NCBI GenBank assembly: GCA_964593455.1
Contig: CAZQHK010000011.1
Coordinates: forward strand, 1-64,000
Direction of reading: 5' to 3'
From: CAZQHK01 sp964593455
GTDB lineage: Bacteria; Muiribacteriota; CAYSPT01
Length of the DNA: 64,000 nt
The notes below the pieces were generated by a model that worked only from the letters and a program-made list of their open reading frames with translations, made no database searches and had not been told where the DNA came from. Each line of letters begins with the position of its first letter. The first letter of the stretch is position 1. The translations under genes were made by a program, and so were the position numbers. This document shows positions 33,001 through 34,788 of the stretch, piece by piece.

Positions 33001-34776
33001 CCGCTGTTGTCTGACGGTAACGTGGTACCGGGACCCGGGGTACAGCCGGTACCGAACACCGGGTGTTTGCAAACCGGTACCCAGATGTTCCTCAACCTGG
33101 ACGTTGGCCAGTTTAAGTATATGACTGTCTCCACGCTGGAGTTTTATGTCTTTATGACCGACGCCAACGACGATGAAAACAAGTACGTGACCAGTGGTGA
33201 AGAGATCAAACACATGATGTTCCACCCGGCTGTCAGTGACGAGGCCGTGCGCGGCCCGGTGTTCGATCTCTACTTCAACACGGTCACCGGCGGCACGGGT
33301 CAGAAGGTCAACATGATTCACGACGGCGGCGGGTGCGTGCTCATGTTCGGCGATGATAAGCTCGGGTATATGACGCTCAAGAGTACGAATCTGGTTGGCT
33401 CGGTCATGACCTACCGCTACGAGATTGACTTCGAGAAACTTACACCGTTCCTGCCGGAAACATTCCAGACCTTCAGTTCGGGTGATCCGACCGCCTTCTC
33501 GACACAAGTGGGTAATTACATCAACTCCAACAACTGGACTCTCTCTGTCCGGATGAACGCGCGGGATGAGGCCGGCAACTGGCTGGAAGGCCTGAATGAT
33601 TGGGCCAATTACGAGGAGCAGATTGTCATATTCAATCCGGCCATACCGGCCAGTTTGGTGGCCGCCCGGCAGCCGAGTCCGCAGAGAAAGTACGGATCGG
33701 GTGGTAATACAGAAAATGAGCAGGATGATATCGTTTTCGTCCACTTCAAGCTGAACAATCCACTTTACGCGCTGTTAGACGACCTGCCGAACGAGATTAC
33801 CGTTACGGAAACCGTTCCCGGTGCAGGCGATGTGATTACGGGAGAATGGAAGGCCAGTGATTCTTCAGCGTCGACTTTATGGAATCCTAATGACCAGAAT
33901 GTCTCGACGTTACCCGACGGTACGGATATCTATTATTTCCACCAGGGCGGTTTTATTCCGGGTGGTTGGATTGTTGATATCAACAACCAGCCGATCTACC
34001 AGATCATGGACACCAGTGGACCCCTGGCGGTTATCGATAACGGCGGTGAGCCCCAGTGGATCTTCTTCTACAAGGTAAAGAATGGGCGAGGAACCGAAGT
34101 CAAAATCGATATCGATGGGGGAAATACGACCAGCGGCTCTTCGGCTAGCGGGCTGATAAGTTTCCCCATTACGAGTAAGATCGCCGCCATCGACAATCTA
34201 TACGGACACGGTGTTACCTATTACGCGATGGAAATAGACCATTTCAAAGGCAATATGGATAAGTACGGCGAGTACACTATCAGCGTCTGGATCAAGGCCG
34301 AGGGTGACGGTATCCCGGTGCTGGCCGTCAGGCCTGGAAATAAAAAAGATCCTACGGGTGGTATCGACGTCGACGAATGGGGCAGCGTGCAGTACGAGTT
34401 CCGGGTGGAAGGCGGTATGGCCCTGCCGCTCAGCTCATATATCACGGAGTGCGGCCGGGTGGACACCCCCGCGACCCGGGGAGACATGTCCGGTTGGCAG
34501 CGCTACTACGCCGTGTTCACCTACGACTCCGGCCACCGTTCATTACCGGGTGGAGGACAGGCCAACGCCATGTTCCTCTACATGTACAACGCGGCCGAAT
34601 CACGGGTCAATCGCGACACCGGCGAGCCCACCAACCGGGTGTTCTTCGACGCCCTCCAACTCGAGCGTGGCGGCCGGCCCACCCGGTGGGCGGAGGACGC
34701 CATCCTGACGGTGGATTACAAAGACGATTCCGGACCGAGCACGCTGGACGGCCGGTCTAGTTTCCCGACCTGGTAA
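1..34776 (+). CDS. Giant secreted multi-domain LamG/Ig-like repeat protein (5' end outside window)
   Basis: The frame is open at base 1 (Gln-Arg-Tyr-Met...), so the true start lies upstream; the ATG at 10 is internal. At least 11,590 residues are visible. Order, in visible residues: five tandem units of about 790 (1-3930), the first four with a LamG/concanavalin-like domain (hallmarks GWWRLEDGSGG, DSSGNGN, GSIDDVRVYNHTLSEDQ), each with an Ig-like segment before it and a beta-sandwich ending YFDDIR after it; two further concanavalin-like domains (about 4560-4930); an F5/8C-like domain (about 5450-5570); about 15 Ig-like modules (about 5650-11010); and a galactose-binding-like C-terminus containing FFDALQLERGGRPTRW. 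Asp/Asn/Gly-rich calcium-loop-like stretches recur. No enzyme active site or LPXTG motif was recognised. Such domains bind glycans and proteins, so a surface adhesin or stalk is the likely role (inference). Stop TAA is followed 12 bases on by the prepilin-like gene, probably co-transcribed. Confidence 0.9.
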   Translation, partial: QRYMQYLVELTPGKSGGYNVYSPQIDEVGISFSDAGTFDVTFKWYKDNGALLGGSVDGSSFGGAVRTANYRGGAPYSDTLTADQTVKYHWWKCLVEVMDNFGGKTKAMGWMDLPTQGEYEAMGVDPNYRNVHPNEVAGFEDGSTTVYNVDKTGAVSYSLSIAGVVDAMGPVGWWRLEDGSGGTASDSSGNGNSGSISGASWTTGMTGKALYFDGNDYVNMDGMAGNLSNGDDFAMTAWFKTGYKPGGINGHILFSAHTGSGGDVFRVGTGKNGGIFLSHNTDRERGFGYADNRWHYLAVSVAGDSVIEVPSGTPKVWVDGNPITGFATSAVSWDEARKFSLGQEWDSTSLTDFWRGSIDDVRVYNHTLSEDQVLNQYQDSTEGVVLEPLEGTKMLKFAGQVSGLTAWSRQYCRLTVRNSDYTIQPEDYLTYWVFVPGSTYCTGFGVDLKLNDGRWISAIGGLSDLNGQNPPRASTPKHNAWNKVSVNLSSLKGKKVQKIAVMFDNAGSARLNGDFEAYFDDVRLGRRSIRVENLLPSISLVRLNGGNHSNRTRSTQPDITATPAGTWSDTDNDPNRDGVKGGSGAFDMLSASQNAVAELTHFDTLWEVQAAESRYHAPLGQFRDANQIYQFNNRTSLRWSKEEYLANDQVRVRLTPKNQPNQQPSGDTQYGQAVWSPWYRIVYEQNQGIAISQIVDTVVSGDTSQRWAEVDRIWWKTKNNYLNLGCNLRFKLRSGESHNQLLSRPFQGPSGQNSWYDLASTPGGEQEAEINTAQHQIAYTLPGVGSTYGVERYMQYLVELTPGKSGSYKVYSPQLDEVGISCSDAGTFDVTFKWYKDNGAIMGGSADGSSFGGSAVRTANYRGGAPYSDTLTADQTVKYHWWKCLVEVMDNFGGKTKVVGWVDQPTQSEYEAMGVDPNYRIVHPNEVAGFEDGGTTVYNVDKTGAVSYSLSIAGVVDAMGPVGWWRLEDGSGGTASDSSGNGNSGSISGASWTTGMTGKALYFDGNDYVNMDGMAGNLSNGDDFAMTAWFKTGYKPGGINGHILFSAHTGSGGDVFRVGTGKNGGIFLSHNTDRERGFGYADNRWHYLAVSVAGDSVIEVPSGTPKVWVDGNPITGFATSAVSWDEARKFSLGQEWDSTSLTDFWRGSIDDVRVYNHTLSEDQVLNQYQDSTEGVVLEPLEGTKMLKFAGQVSGLTTWSRQYCRLTVRNSDYTIQPEDYLTYWVFVPGSTYCTGFGVDLKLNDGRWISAIGGLSDLNGQNPPRASTPKHNAWNKVSVNLNSLKGKKVQKIAVMFDNTGSPRLNGDFEAYFDDIRLGRRSLRIENLLPSISRVRLNGGNHSNRTRTTRPDITATPDGTWSDTDTDPNRDGVKGGSGAFDFLSASQNAVAELTHFDTLWEVQAAESRYHAPLGQFRDANQIYQFNNRTSLRWSKEEYLANDQVRVRLTPKNQPNQQPSGDTQYGQAVWSPWYRIVYEQNQGIAISQIVDTVVSGDTSQRWAEADRIWWKTKNNYLGLGCNLRFKLRSGESYNQLLGRPFLGPTGQNSWYDLSSTPGGEQEAEINTTQHQIAYVLPGVGNTYGVERYMQYLVELTPGKSGGYKVYSPQIDEVGIACSDAGTFDVTFKWYKDNGAIMGGSVDGSSFGGAVRTANYRGGAPYSDTLSASQTVKYHWWKCLVEVMDNFGGKTKVVGWVDLPTQGEYEAMGIDPTYRNVHPNEVAGFEDGSTTIYEVNKTGAVSYSLSTAGVVDAMGPISWWRLEDGSGGTASDSSGNGNSGSISGASWTTGMTGKALYFDGNDYVNMDGMAGNLSNGDDFAMTAWFKTGYKPGGINGHILFSAHTGSGGDVFRVGTGKNGGIFLSHNTDRERGFGYADNRWHYLAVSVAGDSVIEVPSGTPKVWVDGNPITGFATSAVSWDEARKFSLGQEWDSTSLTDFWRGSIDDVRVYNHTLSEDQVLNQYQDSAEGVVLEPLEGTRMLKFAGQVSSLITWSRQYCRLTVRNSDYTIQPEDYLTYWVFVPGSTYCTGFGVDLKLNDGRWISTIGSLTDLNGLNPPRASTPKHNAWNKVSVNLSSLKGKKVQKIAVMFDNTGSPRLNGDFEAYFDDIRLGRRSLRIENLLPSISRVRLNGGNHSNRTRTTRPDITATPDGTWSDTDTDPNRDGVKGGSGAFDILSASQNAVAELTHFDMLWEVQAAESRYHAPLGQFRDANQIYQFNNRTSLRWSKEEYLANDQVRVRLTPKNQPNQQPSGDTQYGQAVWSPWYRIVYEQNLGIAISQIMDTIPHGDTKQRWAEADRIWWRTKNDYQTLGCNLRFKLRSGESYNQLLGRPFQGPSGQNSWYDLSSTPAGEQVAEINTTQHQIAYVLPGVGNTYGVERYMQYLVEFTPGTSGGYKVYSPQLDEVGIACSDAGTFTVAFSWYKDNGALLGGSTNGSAFGSVVRSANYRGPSPYNDTLSAGLTTKYEWWKCLVEVMDNFGGTSTAVGWLDLPSQSEYQSVSVDPSNRIVHPNEEIGFEDGSTTVYGVDKTGAVSYSLGTAGVVDSRGSMAWWRFEEGIGGTATDSSGNQNNGTLRNGVQWAGGKSGQALKFDGSNDYVTCGSSSDLNTGDQITITAWIKPSNSLPNSWYFVAGKSNFWSDDTYGLVIHDKRPGFFVDTTEDRHDLSLKANRWYFVAGTYDGDKIITYVDSEPSFTVSHPGSNLANGFNFTIGADNEGTYNFPGIIDDVRVYSYALSEDQLFTLMEESAKGLVLEPLEGTKMLKFTGQVAGLTAWSRQYCRLTMRNCDYTIQPEDYLTYWVFVPGSTYCSGFGVDLKLNDGRWISTIGSLEDINGQNPPTAVTPKHGGWNKVSVDLSSLTGKKVQKIAVMFDNTGSARLNGEFEAFFDDIRVGRRSIRVENTLPRISRVRLNGGNHSNWTRTTRPDITATPDGTWQDNDTDPNRDGVHGGSTAFDVLSASQNAVAELSHFDTLWEVQAAESRYHAPLGQWRSAGQVYQLSNRPSLRWSKEEYLANDQVRVRLTPKNQPDQQPSGDTQFGTALWSSWYRIVYEQDAGVAISEIMDSMSTGNDDRRYEMYGDIRWTAAYNTGGGDLKFKLRSADSVSDLLNQSFVGPSGTGSWYDLSSAPAGEPQAVINSELYHETSPDGLKRRVHRYMQYLVELTPGRNGSNQKVFSPVLHEVTINCLDVVSYRHYEWYRDNTTSDGSAFNFDSPDYTDEIRSRNPSSTSILPPMVDGNTPTMRGDWWAVKVLARDMFEAETQAYAMAYSRNGGDPMFFPVQSPNSSIYGEDFSGGSVTVYSTQPLPGTNSNNLSYNLQVVSSAYDGMADRVEDSGNYMLQFSGVVESLKSYARRTIRVIFKSNINRTIDAQDRFSYWMYIPGSWDDPISHQRVLNYGTGFALDAKLSNGQWVSDIAACTEVNEYPKTAAAYKHNGWHHYSIDLTPMRGHQIKELAVVFDGTYTSTLNGKYLAYFDDIRVLRHSVELQNSYPTVNTVEMHPDNPTTRTDLSASGYHSSILAREGEENWYDWDADPDVDGRYDSTEEGALDRDGDYYRIWQVKWQDENGGNIDNALGMYLNNKGGGGGWYQWVYLRRNLSQAVPVGDDTIVSWSQYDRNQSMIFALLVRGVDGSDRWLSYAYNAGTGYWDSTTSYLGFVNMREWKESARNGFGDMADPGRRYDQWQTFARNISNDYRREYRQQAASVRSLRMGHFNYGSWTYDIIGRLDDIVIGDVSTSIGLMLNTKLSERTLDQASGVFYENFDFGVDPAWYVEITGNDPNMDPPEIRQVTGDGWTSFSTGSVITADRIRWGESIRMGLAPRNIVQERAPSNVRRVEINQRVLFSDEKVIKFEQDRGVAISEILDVGNFGMIHRIGWDANRFGGGVKIKIRTAKTVEDLVGKNEQGEPKTPFTGPDGTANTAFVVTGDDKEGQDYTLQNKGYVQYLVELTPNADKTATPIFREVDLTFGEVLKFDFSWQAFADLLIDEHSISERDAFDNDGNLQTDEIGEPLTTEVYVSTSLPPAEWPPAPAGATPGQYAFSILPGHVVYGAHRYKCSAQVSNIGEPIVAASKAVDVPGYTGLRGNASGTPVLDTLAIVEKGTIPVRTFTDLEFGLAPMDNAAYTLWYHCRVSHDEWEAGTELKCPNINCGNSGPWDPFWKMSKGSEFGSLWIVENAKVGNRGVKTVLTGSSSVYGRPYTQTQFDMKTSRYVRVWVKPGSGADYIRFYAFDVSEARFETVISDVGLGGNQIRDGYYRVGKELVRNKWNEIWLDLLQTDGDGIMATAVNFGWEVNSNATWSFDSAISESLVGRDFADVIVRDSSPPVLAQELHDMRSQIDVERSNGYRLTFDLEDGRNENSEASWGTVLDFGAVYIKTDFFDPLEPADLEIGSRFGRSYGGSGVNLQAYGVDGVPYGDYETFDRNYEKPGSPYYGLSWSDVVAENGISDDDNIKLRLSAGPTVIRYLEDQLERVTFLVPMDLGIPDPVTGATHELWAFDRTDVRLGKEIRGKAGRNYQLIYRPKRHFGEGKHLIFTEVADKAGLLYNHLETPVQGKDHGVIPTDPQVSADEGSGGLVFKDSFDLFTDEFSDAVPGKWLRKSGTWNIDPGHYLSQSSASGNRIAMAGQSLWKDYRVEGRFMIKSGNTAGFGGRMTDAGRGYAVTVNQSTDKITLWRQDSPSSRVKMAESSCGFNVVRNTWYRYVFTLSGRKLEAGIKSGYYGFGSFSPQISITDVLGFSDQGMIALLTDSSSAVFDNVYVQTSDPTEKGWSRSGSGQLSLDNGRLGISCSNSNYTYAELPIDVQNGDVTFDVRMVSLKSDRPMRISLRQDSNNYVETDIFCTGQGSRPNEYKILQNNSGTSTTSRGAMSKTILSGWDENNRFKLQVTGETISLHVKDGGNYVKLGQLSRAGAHVFQTLRFGIGGSGSDIWIDNVEVRDISSTVVSGNWQALPAEYGTGDFEGRTYDGKWCDIRPYTDWKENVQNDADWFGATARVADGVVRNVTGSEGRFIQDYSKPRVPEVEIVAGSSTLKIREIWREFESDGNGSFEYDQGDLIDTTGDGFPDSPRPYVVTHLPPEENQLVQSFTPEFKFSITDITRGDPFHYGYESYQESGIDSSTIQIYIAKGLLAPSRVKLPENLVLKGLPLPIKSYHDDAGAYYPSGISVETPEDPDIGVILKEGLPQHTRPTMQLVAADKSWGFPLDFAVKADIGFNNVSANNSKSYTIIVSAADRAFKNATKPDNHLVDRVVWFGIAEEPKFLEAKLFDDEDALVAWYRGVGIPDGWDPAVDDLGLDGTRDTDDIGEEDGIPQAGEPNVIDSIIPHDPWTIRPDLPKISSFDSKVSVKQQYIKAVKAGEKVTLKVEGRDLGINLYQLDEEGNIKYDANSEAVYDTSDDKPLGHVEAWVYYGRWHSFPVESQGNSARGRYLMVRVPATGNRPKQQLYSFEDEGNKHYVGLDEIEVVDGFNTIRPVDVTTYSSFHRGYKAIQAVDGNLASGWASRGSTDERPEYLVVDFGREISFDKIRLFSRKMTTKDFYYFPLRFRFEVRSTLPSNGDWDSEEGWTELACMDDPDTYVNEGHDWWKKPYWNSMGQKNAVDLPKPKEIKRAKFKGGQPIHGYWWNTSLTLPEREEANGQHWQNDSRLNSDITEAVAFIKMHGYRYEELYREDWLMLYVDNREPTFVVEVYDLQEENIAGSVLLKETDYRTGEADPLEVVVKVTVKYGNPDLTPMIVSPMRSLRWEETNPHIDNLDGTGTPGWIYRLANQLSLPDSRKVPLSTSVVNPDGSLDVSYRFTGSYSIWGTADDGAVHAVFQAEDNAGNVSDMVDTKDNRRPELGPTGPVFTITERPKFQFWNVRNSGDLSGDLLASYDYGLSQDEIEWSVSSGATYGNLDPSKPLPTQAFKAVSGVSGSGEIFLWAHPNRQLFPFSRNDTNNEWPKVEVTFGFDQETKTGVESAIYQLNEVLVDHGTLNSSPNADGSNAFLPDLAPKFTYGLPISIEGRPSGIARLVVKGFVRWQDVHGILDELRDAGELDDYNRDRLKDSIANDTLIGGEDEYHLEEHLRTTVGFFYVDNEAPEFALKISQDETEQGIVGLKNATYSGLDPSLVYKENPDDDGRGYILKRTHAETGLCDRLPVVIKLKVTKVNPNPTALEVPPLKRITYTDNKGDPAEYTTLPNPTRITEIYGNDIEHYYTYEIDLPANLGDGWLGVVAEAVDSAGNSTGEVAISTLTCVAEKVSFDVVKIHTWERTKTTRSGDVRNNTFKDIVYQTTDEINNLTKEETPDGVPDSWTIGWNTYQNFNPNMAVDQQQVKSVSAKFNDRRKDVLFLVRTSRELELGKNSEQGHARGTVTFKQSDGITPIPNLVPEPVYLDMADDEWIGEVWGPEYIHPGVEANLNRDVPVYTYVAFLSMPSKLKPYEEVIAEVDFKGFVYNSVLDTTSGIDIVSSNLEGEEAAYFYVDNSTPVITVFYKLDANQDWIELNLLNPDRPIEVLDKVTDYETGFSEPIPFEVKVEIENANPDGGLLETDPFRELNFFVLCDEADFPQWVEPKPDPEPATSVTLPFEKKIVYEYKATLPGYVGDGNIIANFIGEDNAGNDFYALVDPLFMVVEAPQVVRVEIRDDPDIAPEYLKGLRELVYRRQDNHPDESSWTGSDDRDYQNFNPLSPVDTQRVKPVTTEELKVIFQSNRGLVFEPGKYPLVQLQILTLHEDGSVTSSNVGDPITDITTKGDEFDPRPPNEQTGFTPTFTYNFTVPMSLMDELAILRDGLPDKSCPARLEFKGYVANDSRSGPIPESHIGVGEASFYIDLDAPDFTRFSSYVAGEEVAGRMLKTTDYRSNKSKRILVDYEIEVAATNPDLTPMFVQGDFQFSTPDGEKGLAAPRHHPLKISRWPVFDDYGIANFEEFTGVRIKDRARVRVPADTQEPGKYVFSYSVSLPDTLADGQYTVDIEYTDNAGNKTTNNEKEIFYISEEPRFVAFEIQNSLGEPVYSTIRDHNDDGISSWQIGSTVYTNFDSDPSNPAKDQSFKAVGNEDLRLVVVRSNRQLKTIGGGDPAVYANVYFQPGGRQADLGDLQLKCATYSLYPWYDDIMQYVWNPAGPAPENPIHFDADEFKPMYNYARLLNTKDHPNMASGGATVEVSGYVEFDDLPGTASGNIFFDTTPPAITSVTLSRRNAQGNWAAVSIGSDIEKKTRMSDHLCEVIPLKLDVTVTGANPSKTPLEDNPLRELSYNILGGTIKVVTDFGQPDVQYSWGGVNYTLKYTFYVDLPEYVNDGYVTARFEAQDSAGNGPSSREYDPLLRIIEKPEFVEVVLKDTDSVAVFRKPGGEWKQTGAHGDVAYDNYRDGLAVSGQTVRPIGEEDVLVSAASPDVLKVFLQTNCPIKPKSQNANTTEGLFAFSFLDGGYDDDLSLKKDHSAQGPFGAFSDGTPGEDPDTGNFIWTDEPNYSYVAVIDLTSQKNTIELYAPQAIRFELSGYVEYPEAITEDEGFIYFDPVDPTVEADVAFDSFLYAGDPPAPGTRFEVIQTTTPGGSDIAVSVPTVFDSGVREDILEFTMALEARATNPDAVDLSVLRRYPVRKIRYNGPDGSPRWLTFNAAQGEFVASTTDTELFTAESVDLSSVVSVKTPGQTGEGGFYEYTYSVNIAGTDLGDGQVEALLTIEDTAGNEFGDGENTVWVELFYITERVDIAQVFIKKGDGNGDRIYDSTVELGGSNQTTPQGRLAVRPDGLYFHNHQPSRSIFAYPVRPAKKETVAVWVRMPRQLPIDVLAHIGGSGEPDMAFVQIKQGLYLSPRYQLSAIDNGSARHLPNGGEGYGSGPGYGYEASIPLGMWAPLKDGSAEVQVSVYRDFQEYKGEASAYMYVDSVAPLTEIHVYKYEDGQSFNWGSRPEEITGTLYQRERDSSWNLKPSTFWVTLELASGANPDSSPLPVDPVQCRRNHQQHTDCYGFTAAYNWSDTKAAGYGDEFENKVRYTLEEKTPTEDSVKYVYLVTVPDTLDDCEIFLKNRSDSSNIGDDLLLKDSAENTPAFVTVGDETEPFNHNNAVIPLVKVAEMPLFEVVKVYDEGPNGTLGVKVYDSYIEDGQWKDRTWTNDEFGETIAYHNFDGIAPPLPYIRPVQPETITVYVRSNRQIHHEEGTNTYSHGWVEVMTPDGQKLSNYQLETVLIGELPEADQPHMQKAGQVFLYKTVIPLDLEQAVSNSFSGTLRFDVEGYARFDAMLSEQTGGFIYLDKDAPRFSAEVWVKNNWLEQDQRLNTGANGTPGWSLVGTMRQGDIKAQWTEEFLGGLVYKYTDLLTSYPTPLDVKVVIRTENVNPDGTPAPGSIHPMSSMSYPIHDTGGDLYVIGDSTLGGRIDGGGPIPAQGGSHRYTYILDDGYAVGGYSSGGGETDYLGEGLITGSMNIRDRAGNFTGWNALGHLFRIGEIPQVAQIFVRTSRGEAILVTGDRLEEDIYKTEDLAGCPPEDQHTPSDRPLPFILGQYLDETPQPFSDFNLFDELKVSFNEFVKYGDPNWKVGALVGGEITGNTYFNFDPATEYKDQSFKPIGIVDVAASAGDPDQRIALRVRFNRNLDASLNRYREASVILENGQSVNVPLEPRFDPTDPEPKYFYEGLVNFDNNVIGSGVARVLVKGQLEDVSLPFGTGEGYFFIDMEEPAVEMALFRKENSSWIAVEPDESLLKETDSETGLSDPIALKLAVTVRHANPDGSGLEVAPLIELGYTDVMERRILLRSYRRWQYDYSGYEEPDQGESVQVEGSDTGKIFLVSWKEDGGDVSYSYEAKETDDGDTWTYIYEFELPGDVGDGYVGAVADAVDNAGNTSGEIDEPELLRIGEIPKVVEMVLFDELEWDSQTEQYINSEGIAVYDLLNPVDRKPFGNDQFDNTYKAYDNYQFPDDHPDESDVTEQWVRSIRVGEMVFVGMRVNRRLKDTLVTLNIYDEDIGVPLSSQPLVVELHPATREELEAAAIAEGMFSSFLTGGLDDSFIDIDPLDGTPEYRYFSYFELPDTLIDGLDVTDAAGKFQVSGHVTYDDLGMESDLEYSQSQGTFYMDSTKPWPKGMVSLQLDDISTKYSVVGNYLVTEGRTPIEPGNDPYPEKQVTFDVMIMVDGTNPDLNFLNGTKSPLSMFDPAINYFPLNVEYTSMDVKQSGRVNGTRKLEDGKGGQIEVVDIYAYPNEIKRDLESYIDLDETSTWPSGVPKNLTAGQYAFHYRITLPRDATDGQVSAWMVLNDDADNGPVTIGGLLFYLVEQPLFAYVRLHDEAFREYLADERIDDLEVVNSTKIYDSSDREIWNAGPPPSKFDDGVDNFPDPWKTKIAQRPGPGEDPVLIGAERLYHNLDPRDKDRDGLPAGPFENCPDPLYVDINFDGTIGYLDGNDHTMPNSSFRTVKGGEIIARFKTNKPLFTGTVTSEDGYFPRLFCVDLNGETVEAFVTEAWDFVGPGLDYVQVTNNAAGETMEVGEHVAGKYTYTARIDMDQKPHQGWFQVVAKLFPNVEKEMLSGWRSYYSDLPDHPAYVYVDRQTPEVTVIAARKYGPDSESITHGIVFRETDVLSGRMNAHSSWDTDQDDIVNRVLESEAGLTVTLEITGANPNNLALPEEPLKTISYYVLSDEDPDEFGRELHTINVPQEVQLGGITREVDSEIDQDTLERTLTYVYNFNLPDTVADGPVAITYNAVDNAGNASGLVPDPRLLTVVERPVFTQVALFNLRGERIFDNGYDLSPIYKDGGEAGSGSYWSIGGNKYYNLDPREDVSEQWIKAAAAEASLGTAHAAVLLVRSTRALPEPGRRVDTTSGQVTDLIAYDTAAAASYSYGGWNALPNKGIIDPNFDVPVHTYYALLNLNGAEEGASSMEITAFTNQYENNEFAYQVGYGSDFTLNRGYDKDGVNSVEDWEKQDAFFYVDTGLPEVEVLVYAWKNNQDMYQQGVFNTSAASAVKLHPEADSPTGGYLLKHEYQVWDDFLQVYREAWTPVEKPSWWPNDEGHVPAGKRWSSVSMDELGVSGATIEVAVRITVTGANPDRNALEKHPLDLLEYFGLEDVEKVDYPDTAKVDTSTTALTPGEIARVDTNKGLGWMYDYVFALPRDIADYGVGAKLSLTDNAGNSLSEQAADLDIKDNPLFKVAEKPRFELVKITAPAEDTDVWEDTDPLSAPVTIGTVTFPVYLYNESYPTDMYQVSYANSPDDPDFIEGKNLKPVKVGEDIKLLIRSNRRLRSGGGQAGITVAFPNVNVAGGSVSPVLERAAGYQRNRAAGIYRYYYEIHDEGPPGAGRITVPGGTKRTGLAGFDVAGYVWFNLAGARKVHTGYFFVDDDTPEVSILSIKDDNDNFINEPVLAKQTTFDTRKSQPISFRVAMRVVYVNPDSTELVSEAEPFMHPLVELNLPVRTGENYVSEMVSFALSDPDAFSNKGLDLVWEDILTDIDVTKPPLTAGGAPNGSGPYEYTYHLTLPENICLGDGDIQAKFVVVDNAGNCSEIKYETFFKVSEKPTFQEIAIRTSDEIEHATWRGEEGSPNLTPLVYRASRSEVIEETLTYDAILETLGYNTYTSLPVDMNAAVVYSVMRTAGKVKSVSPDDTLDITIDSNRRLEVGLTPGKDARVVFEFLDDNGQPVGSESRYLKAIGGEYDEETFQYVYGLDLIVKELGTNLRGLVRVTMEGVLFAGVDEQGGYKIWEGYEEEKYFAREIAYLFIDDKRPEVWNKNLELFYIDGNGDEVSYTIGNTIIEVHTAFSDAASPVVSFVDGAVIEELKLRVPVEYANFYEDPVDHYDMSELEGDFLTDVTYGGRTLDIERLDSEQNPERDKSKLTYTYTFSMMDVFTNNPVGSLYGSSDVTFHTFDNAGNRLLFYDDKNDALDGPIAAANLFTITEKPEIRDITFKGPKLVVGQDRLAQKDSPIDSAYSVLDYSRLDSEGAAQADLTPVGDGELIDIYWKTNVRAVLDSQLKFQVKITDGSDTYQYNTSNIQLEPNTNNKYVIRNVPVGGKHGERKVEVTGWLDHTAGQSNLVGSITETFFVDATDPLLSDGNVVPGPGVQPVPNTGCLQTGTQMFLNLDVGQFKYMTVSTLEFYVFMTDANDDENKYVTSGEEIKHMMFHPAVSDEAVRGPVFDLYFNTVTGGTGQKVNMIHDGGGCVLMFGDDKLGYMTLKSTNLVGSVMTYRYEIDFEKLTPFLPETFQTFSSGDPTAFSTQVGNYINSNNWTLSVRMNARDEAGNWLEGLNDWANYEEQIVIFNPAIPASLVAARQPSPQRKYGSGGNTENEQDDIVFVHFKLNNPLYALLDDLPNEITVTETVPGAGDVITGEWKASDSSASTLWNPNDQNVSTLPDGTDIYYFHQGGFIPGGWIVDINNQPIYQIMDTSGPLAVIDNGGEPQWIFFYKVKNGRGTEVKIDIDGGNTTSGSSASGLISFPITSKIAAIDNLYGHGVTYYAMEIDHFKGNMDKYGEYTISVWIKAEGDGIPVLAVRPGNKKDPTGGIDVDEWGSVQYEFRVEGGMALPLSSYITECGRVDTPATRGDMSGWQRYYAVFTYDSGHRSLPGGGQANAMFLYMYNAAESRVNRDTGEPTNRVFFDALQLERGGRPTRWAEDAILTVDYKDDSGPSTLDGRSSFPTW
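565..1140 (+). repeat. LamG cassette copy 1 (576 bp, identical to copies 2 and 3)
   Basis: Compared by eye line by line, this stretch matches 2938-3513 and 5308-5883 at every base, including synonymous positions, while the flanking sequence of the same units shows scattered synonymous and missense differences. It codes for most of the LamG domain. Confidence 0.85.
2938..3513 (+). repeat. LamG cassette copy 2
   Basis: Identical to 565-1140 and 5308-5883. Identity with copy 1 continues past 3513 to about 3586 (ACC versus GCC codon); copy 3 diverges at once (AGC-GCT versus AGC-ACA). Confidence 0.85.
5308..5883 (+). repeat. LamG cassette copy 3
   Basis: Identical to copies 1 and 2 from the GGT codon at 5308 to the AGC codon at 5881-5883. 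Sequence on either side is diverged, which marks the borders of the homogenised tract. Confidence 0.85.
16980..33010 (+). repeat. About 15 diverged Ig-like modules in the giant protein
   Basis: Modules can be anchored on a motif of the form (F/Y)-(Y/F)-(V/I)-D-x-x-x-P. Near matches start around 16985, 18172, 19336, 20383, 21442, 22440, 23548, 24651, 25907, 27104, 28502, 29651, 30870, 32009 and 32979, so spacing is about 1.0-1.4 kb. Between anchors the same order of short motifs returns in most modules: LKxTDxxTG, then NPD/NPN followed about 10 residues on by P(L/M)xxLxY, then DNAGN or a variant, then xExPxF, then NFDPxxxxDQxxKPV, then RSNRxL. Sequence identity is low apart from these motifs. 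No Pfam family is claimed beyond a general Ig-like bacterial repeat. Confidence 0.75.
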
Positions 34777-34788
34777 AGGAGATTTGAA

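Noticed and set aside
1..34776. Several separate genes joined by error in place of one giant gene
   Set aside because: No stop, frameshift or internal ribosome site plus signal peptide was seen, and module boundaries run smoothly in frame; repeat-copy number nevertheless remains open.
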